From the NCBI GenBank assembly GCA_033791545.1, contig JASJGL010000139.1, positions 1 to 19,218 of the forward strand: a stretch of DNA of 19,218 nucleotides, given 5' to 3'. Numbering within the stretch: position 1 is the stretch's first letter; the number at the start of each line of letters is the position of its first letter. Under the pieces are notes generated by a model, which worked only from the letters and a program-made list of their open reading frames with translations, was not told the DNA's origin and made no database searches. The DNA is from Antarcticimicrobium sp033791545 (GTDB taxonomy: Bacteria > Pseudomonadota > Alphaproteobacteria > Rhodobacterales > Rhodobacteraceae). The position numbers and the translations under genes are program-made. Positions 7,271 to 14,814 of the stretch are shown here, in pieces.

Positions 7271-7786
7271 ATGGCCGGCTCAGTGAACAAAGTCATCCTT
7301 ATCGGCAATCTGGGTCGCGATCCCGAGGTGCGCACCTTTCAGAACGGCGGCAAGGTGTGCAATCTGCGCATCGCCACCTCCGACACCTGGAAAGACCGCA
7401 ACACCGGCGAGCGGCGCGAAAAGACCGAGTGGCACTCGGTCGCCATCTTTAACGAAGGCTTGGTGCGCGTTGCCGAGCAATATTTGCGCAAGGGCTCCAA
7501 GGTTTATATCGAGGGCCAGTTGCAAACCCGCAAATGGCAGGACCAGTCCGGTCAGGACAAATACAGCACCGAGGTCGTTCTGCAGGGCTTCGGCTCGACC
7601 CTGACCATGCTTGATGGCCGCGACGGCGGTCAGGGCGGCGGCAGTCAGGGCGGTGGCGGATACGGCGGCGGCCAAGGTGGCGGCTATGACAACGGCCCGC
7701 AGGATGACTCCTATGGCGGCGCGCCATCGGGCGGGGCCCGTGGCGGCCCATCAAGCAATATCGAGGACGACGAAATCCCGTTCTGA
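7271..7786 (+). CDS. ssb: Single-stranded DNA-binding protein
   Basis: A 171-residue SSB that coats single-stranded DNA in replication, recombination and repair, acting as a tetramer. The OB fold covers about 1-112, beginning with the family start (VNKVILIGNLGRDPEVR) and including the WHSVAIF strand at 54-60. A glycine-rich disordered linker covers about 117-160. The acidic tip DDEIPF (166-171), which binds partner repair proteins, is intact. The frame is open far upstream, but this ATG matches the family start exactly and has a G-rich ribosome-binding region (GGGGGGT) just before it. No GTTC-N7-GTTC-type alphaproteobacterial LexA box is evident in the 180 bases before it, so SOS control is not supported. 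A terminator follows, so it is likely a single-gene transcript. Confidence 0.98.
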   Translation: MAGSVNKVILIGNLGRDPEVRTFQNGGKVCNLRIATSDTWKDRNTGERREKTEWHSVAIFNEGLVRVAEQYLRKGSKVYIEGQLQTRKWQDQSGQDKYSTEVVLQGFGSTLTMLDGRDGGQGGGSQGGGGYGGGQGGGYDNGPQDDSYGGAPSGGARGGPSSNIEDDEIPF

Positions 7787-7795
7787 ACGGATCAT

Positions 7796-7832
7796 GGGGC
7801 GGACCAGCAGGTTCGCCCCGATTTCATTTTCG
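7796..7832 (+). terminator. Rho-independent terminator of ssb
   Basis: A ten-base-pair stem, GGGGCGGACC (7796-7805) with GGTTCGCCCC (7810-7819) including one G-U pair, has a four-base loop AGCA. It is followed by the T-rich run GATTTCATTTT. It lies ten bases after the ssb stop codon and just before the ribosome-binding site of the M50 gene. Confidence 0.85.
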
Positions 7833-7847
7833 GTATGAGGCGATGAC

Positions 7848-8918
7848 ATGAGTTGGTCTTTTTCCATCGGCAGGCTGTTCGGGTCGGACCTGCGGATCCA
7901 TGTGACCTTTTTCCTTTTGCTGGCCTGGGTTGGCTATGCCGCCTACGCCGATGCCGGCTGGTCCGGCGCTGTGCAAAACGTGCTCTTTGTCATCGCCCTG
8001 TTCGCCTGCGTCGTGGCGCATGAGTTCGGCCACGCCCTGACCGCGCGCCGCTATGGCATCAAGACGCCGGATATCACTCTGTTGCCGATTGGCGGCATGG
8101 CCCGGCTGGAAAGAATGCCGGAGAACCCCCGGCAGGAAATCCTTGTCGCGCTGGCCGGACCGCTGGTCAATGTGGTGATCTGGGCGGCTCTTATGCTGGC
8201 CGGCGCCAGATTGCCACTGGACTCCGCCGCAGCGTTGGACCTGACCGGGTCCGGATTTCTGGGTCGGCTGGCCTTCGTCAACCTGTTTCTGGCCCTGTTC
8301 AATCTGATCCCGGCCTTTCCGATGGATGGCGGGCGGGTGTTTCGCGCCCTGTTGTCCATGACCATGGACCGGGTGCGCGCCACCCGGGTGGCGGCAACGG
8401 CGGGGCAGATCGTGGCCTTTCTGTTCGGCTTTGCCGGGCTGAGCACCGGCAACCCGATGCTGATCCTGATCGCCGTCTTTGTCTTTGTCGCCGCCAACGC
8501 GGAAAGTCAGGATGTGGCGATGCGGGCGGTGGCCCGACAACTCAGCGCGCGCGACGCCACCATCACCAGTTACGAAAGCCTGACCCCCGCCGACACGCTG
8601 CAGGCCGCCGCCTCGGCGCTGGTCCACAGCACCCAGCATGAGTTCCCGGTGATCGACACCGACGGAACCTCCCTTGGATTCGTCACCCGGAACGCACTGT
8701 TTGCAGCCCTTGCGCAGGACGGGCCGCGCACGCGCCCCGTCTCCGAAATCATGCAGACCGACATCCCCAGCCTGCCCCTGACCACCCGTCTGGAAAAGGT
8801 TCTGGACGCGCTGTACAAGGGGGCGCCGGCGGTGACAGTGACCGACAGCAAAGGGCACATGATCGGCTATGTCACCCGCGAGAATGTCGGTGAGCTAATG
8901 GTGATCAACGGGCGCTGA
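7848..8918 (+). CDS. Site-2-protease-like M50 membrane metalloprotease with CBS pair
   Basis: A 356-residue integral inner-membrane zinc peptidase of the S2P/M50B class, which cuts substrates within or near the membrane. The zinc-binding HEFGH lies at 58-62 inside a hydrophobic helix, and the second metal motif FNLIPAFPMDGGR at 151-163; both are intact. Several transmembrane segments precede residue 215. The rest (about 224-350) is a cytoplasmic pair of CBS domains, which in other proteins bind adenine nucleotides and could sense energy state; that is family knowledge, not shown here. Unlike RseP, there is no PDZ domain. GAGG seven bases before the ATG supports the start. The ssb terminator separates it from ssb, and aroB converges on it. 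No anti-sigma or sigma factor lies nearby to suggest a substrate. Confidence 0.93.
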   Translation: MSWSFSIGRLFGSDLRIHVTFFLLLAWVGYAAYADAGWSGAVQNVLFVIALFACVVAHEFGHALTARRYGIKTPDITLLPIGGMARLERMPENPRQEILVALAGPLVNVVIWAALMLAGARLPLDSAAALDLTGSGFLGRLAFVNLFLALFNLIPAFPMDGGRVFRALLSMTMDRVRATRVAATAGQIVAFLFGFAGLSTGNPMLILIAVFVFVAANAESQDVAMRAVARQLSARDATITSYESLTPADTLQAAASALVHSTQHEFPVIDTDGTSLGFVTRNALFAALAQDGPRTRPVSEIMQTDIPSLPLTTRLEKVLDALYKGAPAVTVTDSKGHMIGYVTRENVGELMVINGR

Positions 8919-8990
8919 TCGTCTGGTCCTGCGCCCGGATTAGACGAAACGCCACGAGGCGGTTGCGCACCGATCTTGGGCAAACGCCCC

Positions 8991-10133
8991 CTAGCGCTCC
9001 GCCAAGGCGTCCTTGAGCAGGGTCAGAACCGCCTCCCCCGGCACATCTGCGGTGACAAAGGCCTCGCCGATGCCGCGGGCGAGAATGAACCGAAGCTGGC
9101 CATCCACCACCTTCTTGTCCTGCGCCATCAGATCGCGCAGCCCGGCCGCATCCGGCAGCGGCCCGGAGATATCCTTGAGATCGGTCTTCATGCCCATCGT
9201 GCGCAGATGCGCACGCACCCGGCTCGGGTCTTCCTGACTGCACAGGCCCAGCCGCGCCGACAGCTCGAACGCCAGCGCACAACCGATCGCCACGCCCTCG
9301 CCATGCAGCAGCCGGTCGGAATAGCCCGTCGCAGCCTCCAGCGCGTGACAGAAGGTGTGCCCAAGGTTCAACAGCGCGCGGTCGCCCTGCTCAGTCTCGT
9401 CACGGGACACGATATCGGCCTTCATCTGCACCGAACGGGTCACGGCACGCACCCGCGCGCCCATGTCTCCCGCCGCCAGTGCCGGCCCCTCGGCCTCGAG
9501 CCAGCCAAAGAAATCGGCATCGCCCAGCATCCCGTATTTCACCACCTCGCCATAGCCAGCCAGAAAATCGCGCGGTGTCAGGGTGCCCAGAACCGCAGTG
9601 TCGGCCAGCACCAGCGAGGGTTGATGAAACGCCCCGACAAGGTTCTTGCCGTGGGGCGTGTTGATCCCGGTCTTGCCCCCGACCGAACTGTCCACCTGCG
9701 CCAGCAGCGAGGTGGGAATCTGCACGAACCGCACCCCCCGGCGCAGCACCGATGCGGCAAAGCCGGCCAGATCGCCGATCACCCCGCCGCCAAAGGCCAC
9801 GACCACATCGCGTCGCTCAACCTTTTGCTCCAACAGCCACTCAACCGCGCGAGTGAACTGCGGCCAGCTCTTGGTCGCCTCACCCGGCGGCAAGGCCAGC
9901 GCCGTCATCTCGATCCCGGCCGAGGCCAGCCCGGCGCGCAGCGCCTCAAGATGCAGCCCCGCCACGTTCTCATCGGTCAGCACCGTGACCCGCTTGCGCG
10001 CCAGCAGCGGCGCGATCCGTGCGCCAGCCTCGGCGATCAGCCCCGGTCCGATGACCACATCATAGGAACGTTCGCCCAGATCGACATGGACGGTTTCATT
10101 CAGGTTTTCAGTATTCATTCCGTCGGCATTCAT
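8991..10133 (-). CDS. aroB: 3-dehydroquinate synthase
   Basis: A 380-residue enzyme of the shikimate pathway that turns 3-deoxy-D-arabino-heptulosonate 7-phosphate into 3-dehydroquinate, using NAD and zinc. Seen in the sequence: the nucleotide-binding AFGGGVIGDLAGF (113-125), the substrate block QVDSSVGGKTGIN (146-158), and the three expected zinc ligands Glu196 (GYGEVVKYG), His259 (NLGHTFCHALE) and His277 (LLHGEGVAIG). Length is normal. The ATG overlaps the aroK stop codon as ATGA, so translation is coupled to aroK. The first dozen residues are an extra tail, and a second in-frame ATG at residue 6 could also serve. The M50 peptidase gene converges on its end, with 72 bases between and no strong terminator. 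Confidence 0.97.
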   Translation of the reverse strand: MNADGMNTENLNETVHVDLGERSYDVVIGPGLIAEAGARIAPLLARKRVTVLTDENVAGLHLEALRAGLASAGIEMTALALPPGEATKSWPQFTRAVEWLLEQKVERRDVVVAFGGGVIGDLAGFAASVLRRGVRFVQIPTSLLAQVDSSVGGKTGINTPHGKNLVGAFHQPSLVLADTAVLGTLTPRDFLAGYGEVVKYGMLGDADFFGWLEAEGPALAAGDMGARVRAVTRSVQMKADIVSRDETEQGDRALLNLGHTFCHALEAATGYSDRLLHGEGVAIGCALAFELSARLGLCSQEDPSRVRAHLRTMGMKTDLKDISGPLPDAAGLRDLMAQDKKVVDGQLRFILARGIGEAFVTADVPGEAVLTLLKDALAER

Positions 10134-10732
10134 TCTGTTGGCTCCAGCACATCGGGACGCGTGGCCAGCGCGGCCAGCACCCGGTCAACGACCCCTTCGA
10201 CCGAGGTCTGCGCATCCGAGCGCACCATCAGATCGGCCTCGGCATAAAACGGCACCCGCGCCTCGTACAACGCTTTCAACGTGGCATAGGGATCTTCGGT
10301 TTTCAGCAGCGGGCGGTGATCGCGGTGCCGCACCCGGTTCCACAACACGTCAAGTCCCGCGTTCAGCCAGATCGAGACGCCCTTTTCCGAGATCATCGCG
10401 CGATTCGCCTCGGACAGGAACGCGCCGCCGCCGGTGGACAGCACGCCGCGCGCATCCACCAGCAGGCGCGCGATCACCTGCGCCTCTTTCTTGCGAAAGA
10501 AGGCCTCGCCGTCGCGGGCGAAAATCTCGGGGATCGTCATGTTGGCGGCGGTTTCGATTTCGTGATCGCTGTCCAAGAACGGCGCCCCCAGCCGCGCGGC
10601 CAGCGCCCGGCCCACGGCAGTCTTGCCAGCCCCCATCATGCCGACCATGACGATGGTTTTCTTCAGCCGCCCCGACCCGTTTCCCGGGCCTGTGATATCA
10701 TCGGAGGCGGTGCTATGCTCAATTTCGCTCAT
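10130..10732 (-). CDS. aroK: Shikimate kinase
   Basis: A 200-residue P-loop kinase that phosphorylates shikimate at the 3-hydroxyl with ATP. Walker A is GMMGAGKT (31-38). The substrate-binding aspartates sit in FLDSDHEIE (52-60), the glycine-rich STGGGAF at 99-105, and the lid arginine block RDHRPLL at 137-143. About 25 residues before the P-loop exceed the usual E. coli-type N-terminus. They have no clear internal alternative start, and the ATG at 10732 has no evident ribosome-binding site. First gene of the aroK-aroB pair, overlapping aroB by four bases, and divergent from the 49-residue gene with an 83-base shared upstream region. Confidence 0.96.
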   Translation of the reverse strand: MSEIEHSTASDDITGPGNGSGRLKKTIVMVGMMGAGKTAVGRALAARLGAPFLDSDHEIETAANMTIPEIFARDGEAFFRKKEAQVIARLLVDARGVLSTGGGAFLSEANRAMISEKGVSIWLNAGLDVLWNRVRHRDHRPLLKTEDPYATLKALYEARVPFYAEADLMVRSDAQTSVEGVVDRVLAALATRPDVLEPTE

Positions 10733-10740
10733 TCTGTAGT

Positions 10741-10800
10741 GAATGACGTGATCTTGCCCAAAAGGCCATATATAACTTGCTCAAAACACCAAAGGCACGA
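10741..10800. promoter_or_regulatory. Shared AT-rich divergent promoter region, aroK / 49-aa gene
   Basis: The 83 bases between the two divergent starts contain the only strongly AT-rich patch nearby, TATATAAC at 10769-10776. It can serve as a -10 element in either direction: TATAAC on the plus strand is about 40 bases before the ATG at 10816, and TATATA on the minus strand about 37 bases before the aroK ATG. No convincing -35 hexamer stands at 16-18 bases on either side, so the call is tentative. Confidence 0.35.
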
Positions 10801-10815
10801 GCATAGGGGACATCC

Positions 10816-10965
10816 ATGGGGCGATTGGTTAAGTATTTGTTTTACCTTCTTATTTTGGCCGCGGTAGGGCTGATCAGCTATGCCTATCTGGGGCCATGGT
10901 TCGGTGCGGATTTCTCGCCGCCTTTGGCCGAGGTGCGGCTGCCGGTGACGTTGAATGCGGACTAA
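10816..10965 (+). CDS. Small single-pass membrane protein, 49 aa
   Basis: A short gene that automatic callers may miss. It starts at an ATG with AGGGGA a few bases upstream and encodes MGRLVKYLFYLLILAAVGLI followed by SYAYLGPWFG. This is a positively charged N-terminus, one transmembrane segment (about 7-26), and then a short tail ending PVTLNAD that should face the periplasm. Its last 11 bases overlap the start of the following 508-residue gene in another frame, which argues for translational coupling and a real gene. I do not recognise a family and cannot give a function. The overlap with an exported protein suggests the two products act at the same membrane face. Confidence 0.75.
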   Translation: MGRLVKYLFYLLILAAVGLISYAYLGPWFGADFSPPLAEVRLPVTLNAD

Positions 10966-12481
10966 GGCGGCCCTGATCGCGATATTTTTGCCGCTGGCTG
11001 CGCTGGCGCAAGAACCGCTCTCGGTGATCGACTGGCTGGGTCAGGCGCGGCCCTCCACCCTGCCCGGCCCGGTCCTGCTTGAGCCGCCGGTGGCGGCCCA
11101 TGCGCTGCGCCCAGAGATCGAGGTCAGCGCCTTGGAAGAACTGGCCGCCCCCCTTGGTCTGGTGCCGCCCAATGTCACTGGCCTGCCGATCGATCTGTGG
11201 CATGGCAGCGACGCCGGCCAGGTTGCCCGGTTGATCGCCGAGGCGCCGGTCAAGAACAGCCCGGCGATGCAAGCGCTATTCTATACCCTGCTGCTGGCCG
11301 AAAAACGCCCGCCAATGGGGGCCTCGGACGCGGAAGCCGAGGCACTGCTGCTGGCGCAGATCGACCGGCTGATTGATCTGGGCGCGACGGACCCGGCACT
11401 GGCGCTGGCCGAGCTTGCCGGACCAATGCAATCGCGTGCGCTGTTCCGGCGCTGGTTCGATTCCACCCTGTTGACCGGCGAAGAGAATGACAGCTGCGCC
11501 GCCCTGCAGGAACAGCCCTATCTCTCGCCCAACTATGCCGCGACGATCTTTTGCACCGCGCGGGCTGGCGACTGGCAGACCGCCGCTCTGACGCTGGAAA
11601 CCGCCCATGCGCTGGAGCTGCTGCCACCGTTGCAGCTTGACCTGCTGGATCGCTTCCTCAGCCCCGAGATCTTTGAAGGCGCACCGCCGCTGCCGTCGCC
11701 GAGCGCCCCCGATCCGCTGACCTTCCGCCTGTACGAAGCGATTGGCGAACGTCTGCCCAGCACCCGTCTGCCGCGCGCCTTTGCCAATGCCGACCTGCGT
11801 GATCTGGCGGGCTGGAAGGCCCAGATCGAAGCCGCCGAACGGCTCACGCGCATCGGCGCGCTCAACCCCAACAAGCTGCTGGGGCTCTATACTGAACGCG
11901 CCCCGGCGGCCTCTGGCGGGATCTGGGACCGGGTCGCGGCGGTGCAACGGTTCGACACCGCCCTGACCACCGGCAGCGCTGCGGCGGTGGCCAAGACCCT
12001 GCCGCCGGTCTGGGCCCAGATCCAGGCCGCCGGGCTTGAGGTGCCCTTTGCCCATCTCTTTGCCGACCGACTGGCAGAGCATTCCCTCGACGGTGCCGCC
12101 GCAGTGCTGGCCTGGAAGGTCCGGCTGCTTTCGCCACAATACGAGGCCGCCGCGCAGCAGATGCCCGAGGACACGCCCGAGTATCAGTTTCTCGCCGCGC
12201 TGGCCCAGGGCGAGCCGGCCCGCACCGCCCCGCCGGACGAACGCGCGCGCGCCATCACCGACGGGTTTTCCGCCGGGGTGCAAGCGCCGCAAGCACTGCG
12301 CCAAGCCCTAGATGCGGGGCAGCTGGGCGAGGTGATCCTGCGCAGCATCACGCTGTTTGACAGCGGCGCACGGGGCAATCCCGCCGACCTGACCGCGGCG
12401 CTCGCCACCCTGCGCCGCATCGGGCTGGAGGACACGGCCCGGCGTGCCGCGCTGCAACTCATGCTAATCGGACAGGGTTGA
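10955..12481 (+). CDS. Exported hypothetical protein, 508 aa, helical repeat-like
   Basis: I cannot assign this protein to a named family. It begins with a clear signal peptide (MRTKAALIAIFLPLAALAQ, cleavage expected after ALA at about 18), so the mature protein is probably periplasmic. The remainder is very rich in Ala and Leu, with many amphipathic helices. The stretch FCTARAGDWQTAALTLE near 199-215 resembles a TPR-type helix pair, so an alpha-solenoid fold is a reasonable inference. There are only two cysteines, 181 and 200, which could form a disulphide. No catalytic motif is visible. It overlaps the 49-residue membrane protein gene by 11 bases and ends one base before xerD begins, so the three genes probably share a transcript. 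Alanine-rich proteins of this kind are sometimes mislabelled antifreeze-like in databases; nothing here supports that. Confidence 0.85.
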   Translation: MRTKAALIAIFLPLAALAQEPLSVIDWLGQARPSTLPGPVLLEPPVAAHALRPEIEVSALEELAAPLGLVPPNVTGLPIDLWHGSDAGQVARLIAEAPVKNSPAMQALFYTLLLAEKRPPMGASDAEAEALLLAQIDRLIDLGATDPALALAELAGPMQSRALFRRWFDSTLLTGEENDSCAALQEQPYLSPNYAATIFCTARAGDWQTAALTLETAHALELLPPLQLDLLDRFLSPEIFEGAPPLPSPSAPDPLTFRLYEAIGERLPSTRLPRAFANADLRDLAGWKAQIEAAERLTRIGALNPNKLLGLYTERAPAASGGIWDRVAAVQRFDTALTTGSAAAVAKTLPPVWAQIQAAGLEVPFAHLFADRLAEHSLDGAAAVLAWKVRLLSPQYEAAAQQMPEDTPEYQFLAALAQGEPARTAPPDERARAITDGFSAGVQAPQALRQALDAGQLGEVILRSITLFDSGARGNPADLTAALATLRRIGLEDTARRAALQLMLIGQG

Positions 12482-12482
12482 G

Positions 12483-13436
12483 ATGACGGCACCGGCAAAT
12501 CAGATGGGCTGGATCAGCACGTTTCTTGAAGCACAGGCAGCAGAACTGGGCGCGGCCACCAATACCCAGCTTGCCTATGGGCGCGATCTCAAGGATTTCT
12601 CTGGCTGGCTTGCCAGTCACGACAGTGATTTCGCCAGTGCCGGACGTGACGCGATCGAATCCTATCTGATCGACTGCGATGCGCAGGGCCTGTCGCGCGC
12701 CACCCGCGCCCGGCGGCTATCGTCGATCAAACAGCTGTATCGTTTCGCCTTTGAAGAAGGCTGGCGCGAGGACAGCCCGGCGATCCAGATCCACGGCCCC
12801 GGACGCGACAAGCGCCTGCCCAAAACACTTGATGTGCCCGACGTCGACAAGTTGCTGAACGCGGCGCGCCAGACCGGGCGCAGCCCCGCTGACCGGCTGC
12901 GCAACACCTGCCTGATGGAGCTGCTTTATGCCACCGGCATGCGGGTGAGCGAATTGGTCTCGCTGCCCGCCTCTGCCGCGCGCGGCGATCCCCGCATGTT
13001 GCTGGTCATGGGCAAGGGCGGCAAGGAGCGCATGGTCCCGCTGTCACCGCCCGCCCGCGCGGCGCTGGCCGCCTGGTTGGCGGAACGCGACGCGACACAG
13101 GAAAAACTGGCCGAAAAGGGCGGCACGCCGTCGCGCTTCCTGTTCCCCTCGCGCGGCAAATCCGGCTACATGACGCGCCATCGGTTCTATCTTTTGATCA
13201 AGGAACTGGCGGTGACCGGCGGGCTCGATCCGGCCCGGGTCACGCCCCATACCCTGCGCCACGCCTTTGCCACCCACCTGCTGGCCAATGGCGCCGACCT
13301 GCGCTCGATCCAGACGCTGCTGGGACATGCGGATATTTCCACCACCGAGATTTACACCCATGTGCTTGATGAACGGCTGTCCGAACTGGTTCTTGAACAC
13401 CACCCGCTGGCCCACCCGGCCAAAGATGCGGGCTGA
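12483..13436 (+). CDS. xerD: Site-specific tyrosine recombinase XerD
   Basis: A 317-residue tyrosine recombinase of the XerC/XerD type that, with a partner recombinase and FtsK, resolves chromosome dimers at dif. The N-terminal SAM-like core-binding domain covers about 10-95. The catalytic domain has the full set of active-site residues: Arg154 (ATGMRVSEL), Lys178 (MGKGGKER), His256 and Arg259 (TPHTLRHAFATHLL), His282 (LGHADISTT) and the nucleophile Tyr291 (EIYTHV). Length and motifs fit the housekeeping enzyme rather than a phage integrase, and no att-like repeat or mobile element is near. XerD is preferred over XerC by overall resemblance and its housekeeping setting; this is less sure than the family. 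It follows the 508-residue gene with no gap to speak of. Confidence 0.9.
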   Translation: MTAPANQMGWISTFLEAQAAELGAATNTQLAYGRDLKDFSGWLASHDSDFASAGRDAIESYLIDCDAQGLSRATRARRLSSIKQLYRFAFEEGWREDSPAIQIHGPGRDKRLPKTLDVPDVDKLLNAARQTGRSPADRLRNTCLMELLYATGMRVSELVSLPASAARGDPRMLLVMGKGGKERMVPLSPPARAALAAWLAERDATQEKLAEKGGTPSRFLFPSRGKSGYMTRHRFYLLIKELAVTGGLDPARVTPHTLRHAFATHLLANGADLRSIQTLLGHADISTTEIYTHVLDERLSELVLEHHPLAHPAKDAG

Positions 13437-13506
13437 CCGCGCGCGGCCTTGATAACCACCTCGCCCGGCCCCATAACCCGAACAGCACAAAGGGCATACA
13501 TTTCCG

Positions 13507-14814
13507 ATGGAGACCACCTCGACGTTACTCGACACTGCGTTCTGGGGAACGACAGGCGCTATTTTGTTCCTGCTCGTTCTGTCGGGATTTTTCTCGGGCT
13601 CGGAAACCGCGCTGACGGCGGCCTCACGCGGGAAACTGCGCGCGCAGGCTGACAAGGGATCGCGCGGAGCGGCAAAGGCGCTGCTCATCACCGAGGATAA
13701 CGAACGCCTGATCGGCTCGGTTCTGCTGGGCAACAACCTGGTCAATATCCTCGCCGCCTCGCTCGCCACCTCGCTTTTTACCCGGGTCTTTGGCGAAAGC
13801 GGTGTGGCGCTGGCGACGCTGGTGATGACCGTTCTGGTTCTGGTCTTTGCCGAGGTGCTGCCCAAGACCTATGCCATCACCAATTCCGAAAAAGCCGCCG
13901 CCGCCGTCGCGCCGGTGATTCAGGTGATCGTGACGCTGTTTTCGCCCATTGTGGCCGTGGTGCGGCTTACCGTGCGCGGGCTTCTGCGGATTTTTGGCGT
14001 CCGGATCCACCCGGACAGCAACATGCTTGCCGTGCGCGAAGAGATCGCCGGCGCGCTCTACCTCGGCCATTCCGAAGGGGTGGTTGAAAAGGAAGACCGC
14101 GACCGCATCCTCGGCGCACTCGATCTTGGCGACCGGACTGTCGAAGAGATCATGCTGCACCGCTCCGGCATCGAGATGATCGACGCCGCAGCCACGCCGC
14201 AGAACATCTTTGCCCAATGCGTGAACAGCCCCCACACCCGGCTGCCGGTGTTTCGCGACGAGCCCGAAAACATCATCGGCGTGATCCATGCCAAGGATCT
14301 GCTGCGCGCGATCTATGCCCGCATCGGCGGGGCCACGGGCAATGTCGACGCGCTGAGCGGCTTTCAGGTCACCGATATGGCAAAGCCACCCTATTTCGTG
14401 CCCGAAACCACCACGCTTGATGAACAGATGCGTCAATTCCTGCGCCAGCGCACACATTTCGCGCTGGTGGTGGATGAATACGGCTCGCTGCAGGGGTTGA
14501 TCACGCTGGAGGACATCCTTGAAGAGATCGTCGGCGAGATCACCGATGAATTCGACGTCGATGGCGAACACCCGGTCCGCAAGACCGAGGAGGGCAATTT
14601 TCTGGTCGATGGGGCGATGACGATCCGTGACCTCAACCGCGCGACCGACTGGTCGCTGCCCGATGAAGAAGCCAACACCGTCGCCGGTCTGGTCATCCAC
14701 GAGGCCCAGATGATCCCCACCGTGGGTCAGGTATTCTCGTTCCATGATTTTCGCTTCGAGGTCATGGGCCGCGAAGGCAACCGGATCACCAAGTTGCAAA
14801 TCAGACCGCTATGA
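13507..14814 (+). CDS. CNNM/CorC-type membrane protein with CBS pair (HlyC/CorC family)
   Basis: A 435-residue inner-membrane protein with the three-part layout of this family. First comes the DUF21/CNNM membrane domain (about 10-195, including SGFFSGSETA at 26-35, GNNLVN at 75-80 and FAEVLPK at 114-120). A tandem CBS domain follows (about 210-345, with LPVFRDEPENIIGVIHAKDLL and VVDEYGSLQGLITLEDILEEI in the two repeats). Last is the CorC_HlyC domain (about 360-432). Members move or regulate magnesium or related cations, and some are annotated as hemolysins on old evidence; ion transport is the better reading. It begins 70 bases after xerD, and its stop codon overlaps the start of the transporter gene as ATGA. 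Confidence 0.93.
   Translation: METTSTLLDTAFWGTTGAILFLLVLSGFFSGSETALTAASRGKLRAQADKGSRGAAKALLITEDNERLIGSVLLGNNLVNILAASLATSLFTRVFGESGVALATLVMTVLVLVFAEVLPKTYAITNSEKAAAAVAPVIQVIVTLFSPIVAVVRLTVRGLLRIFGVRIHPDSNMLAVREEIAGALYLGHSEGVVEKEDRDRILGALDLGDRTVEEIMLHRSGIEMIDAAATPQNIFAQCVNSPHTRLPVFRDEPENIIGVIHAKDLLRAIYARIGGATGNVDALSGFQVTDMAKPPYFVPETTTLDEQMRQFLRQRTHFALVVDEYGSLQGLITLEDILEEIVGEITDEFDVDGEHPVRKTEEGNFLVDGAMTIRDLNRATDWSLPDEEANTVAGLVIHEAQMIPTVGQVFSFHDFRFEVMGREGNRITKLQIRPL

Noticed and set aside
7621..7700. GGCGGC-rich repeat track
   Set aside because: It encodes the glycine-rich linker of SSB, which is a normal feature of the protein.
8945..8965. Terminator hairpin between the M50 gene and aroB
   Set aside because: Only CGCC-ACGA-GGCG forms, a four-base-pair stem without a T-run on either side.
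8976..10247. A 423-residue plus-strand frame opposite aroB
   Set aside because: aroB has all its zinc and substrate motifs on the minus strand; the opposite frame is a low-complexity His/Arg/Gln-rich shadow.
12483..13436. Mobile-element or phage integrase reading of the tyrosine recombinase
   Set aside because: Length and active-site spacing fit XerC/D, and there is no tRNA, att-like direct repeat or phage gene in the neighbourhood.
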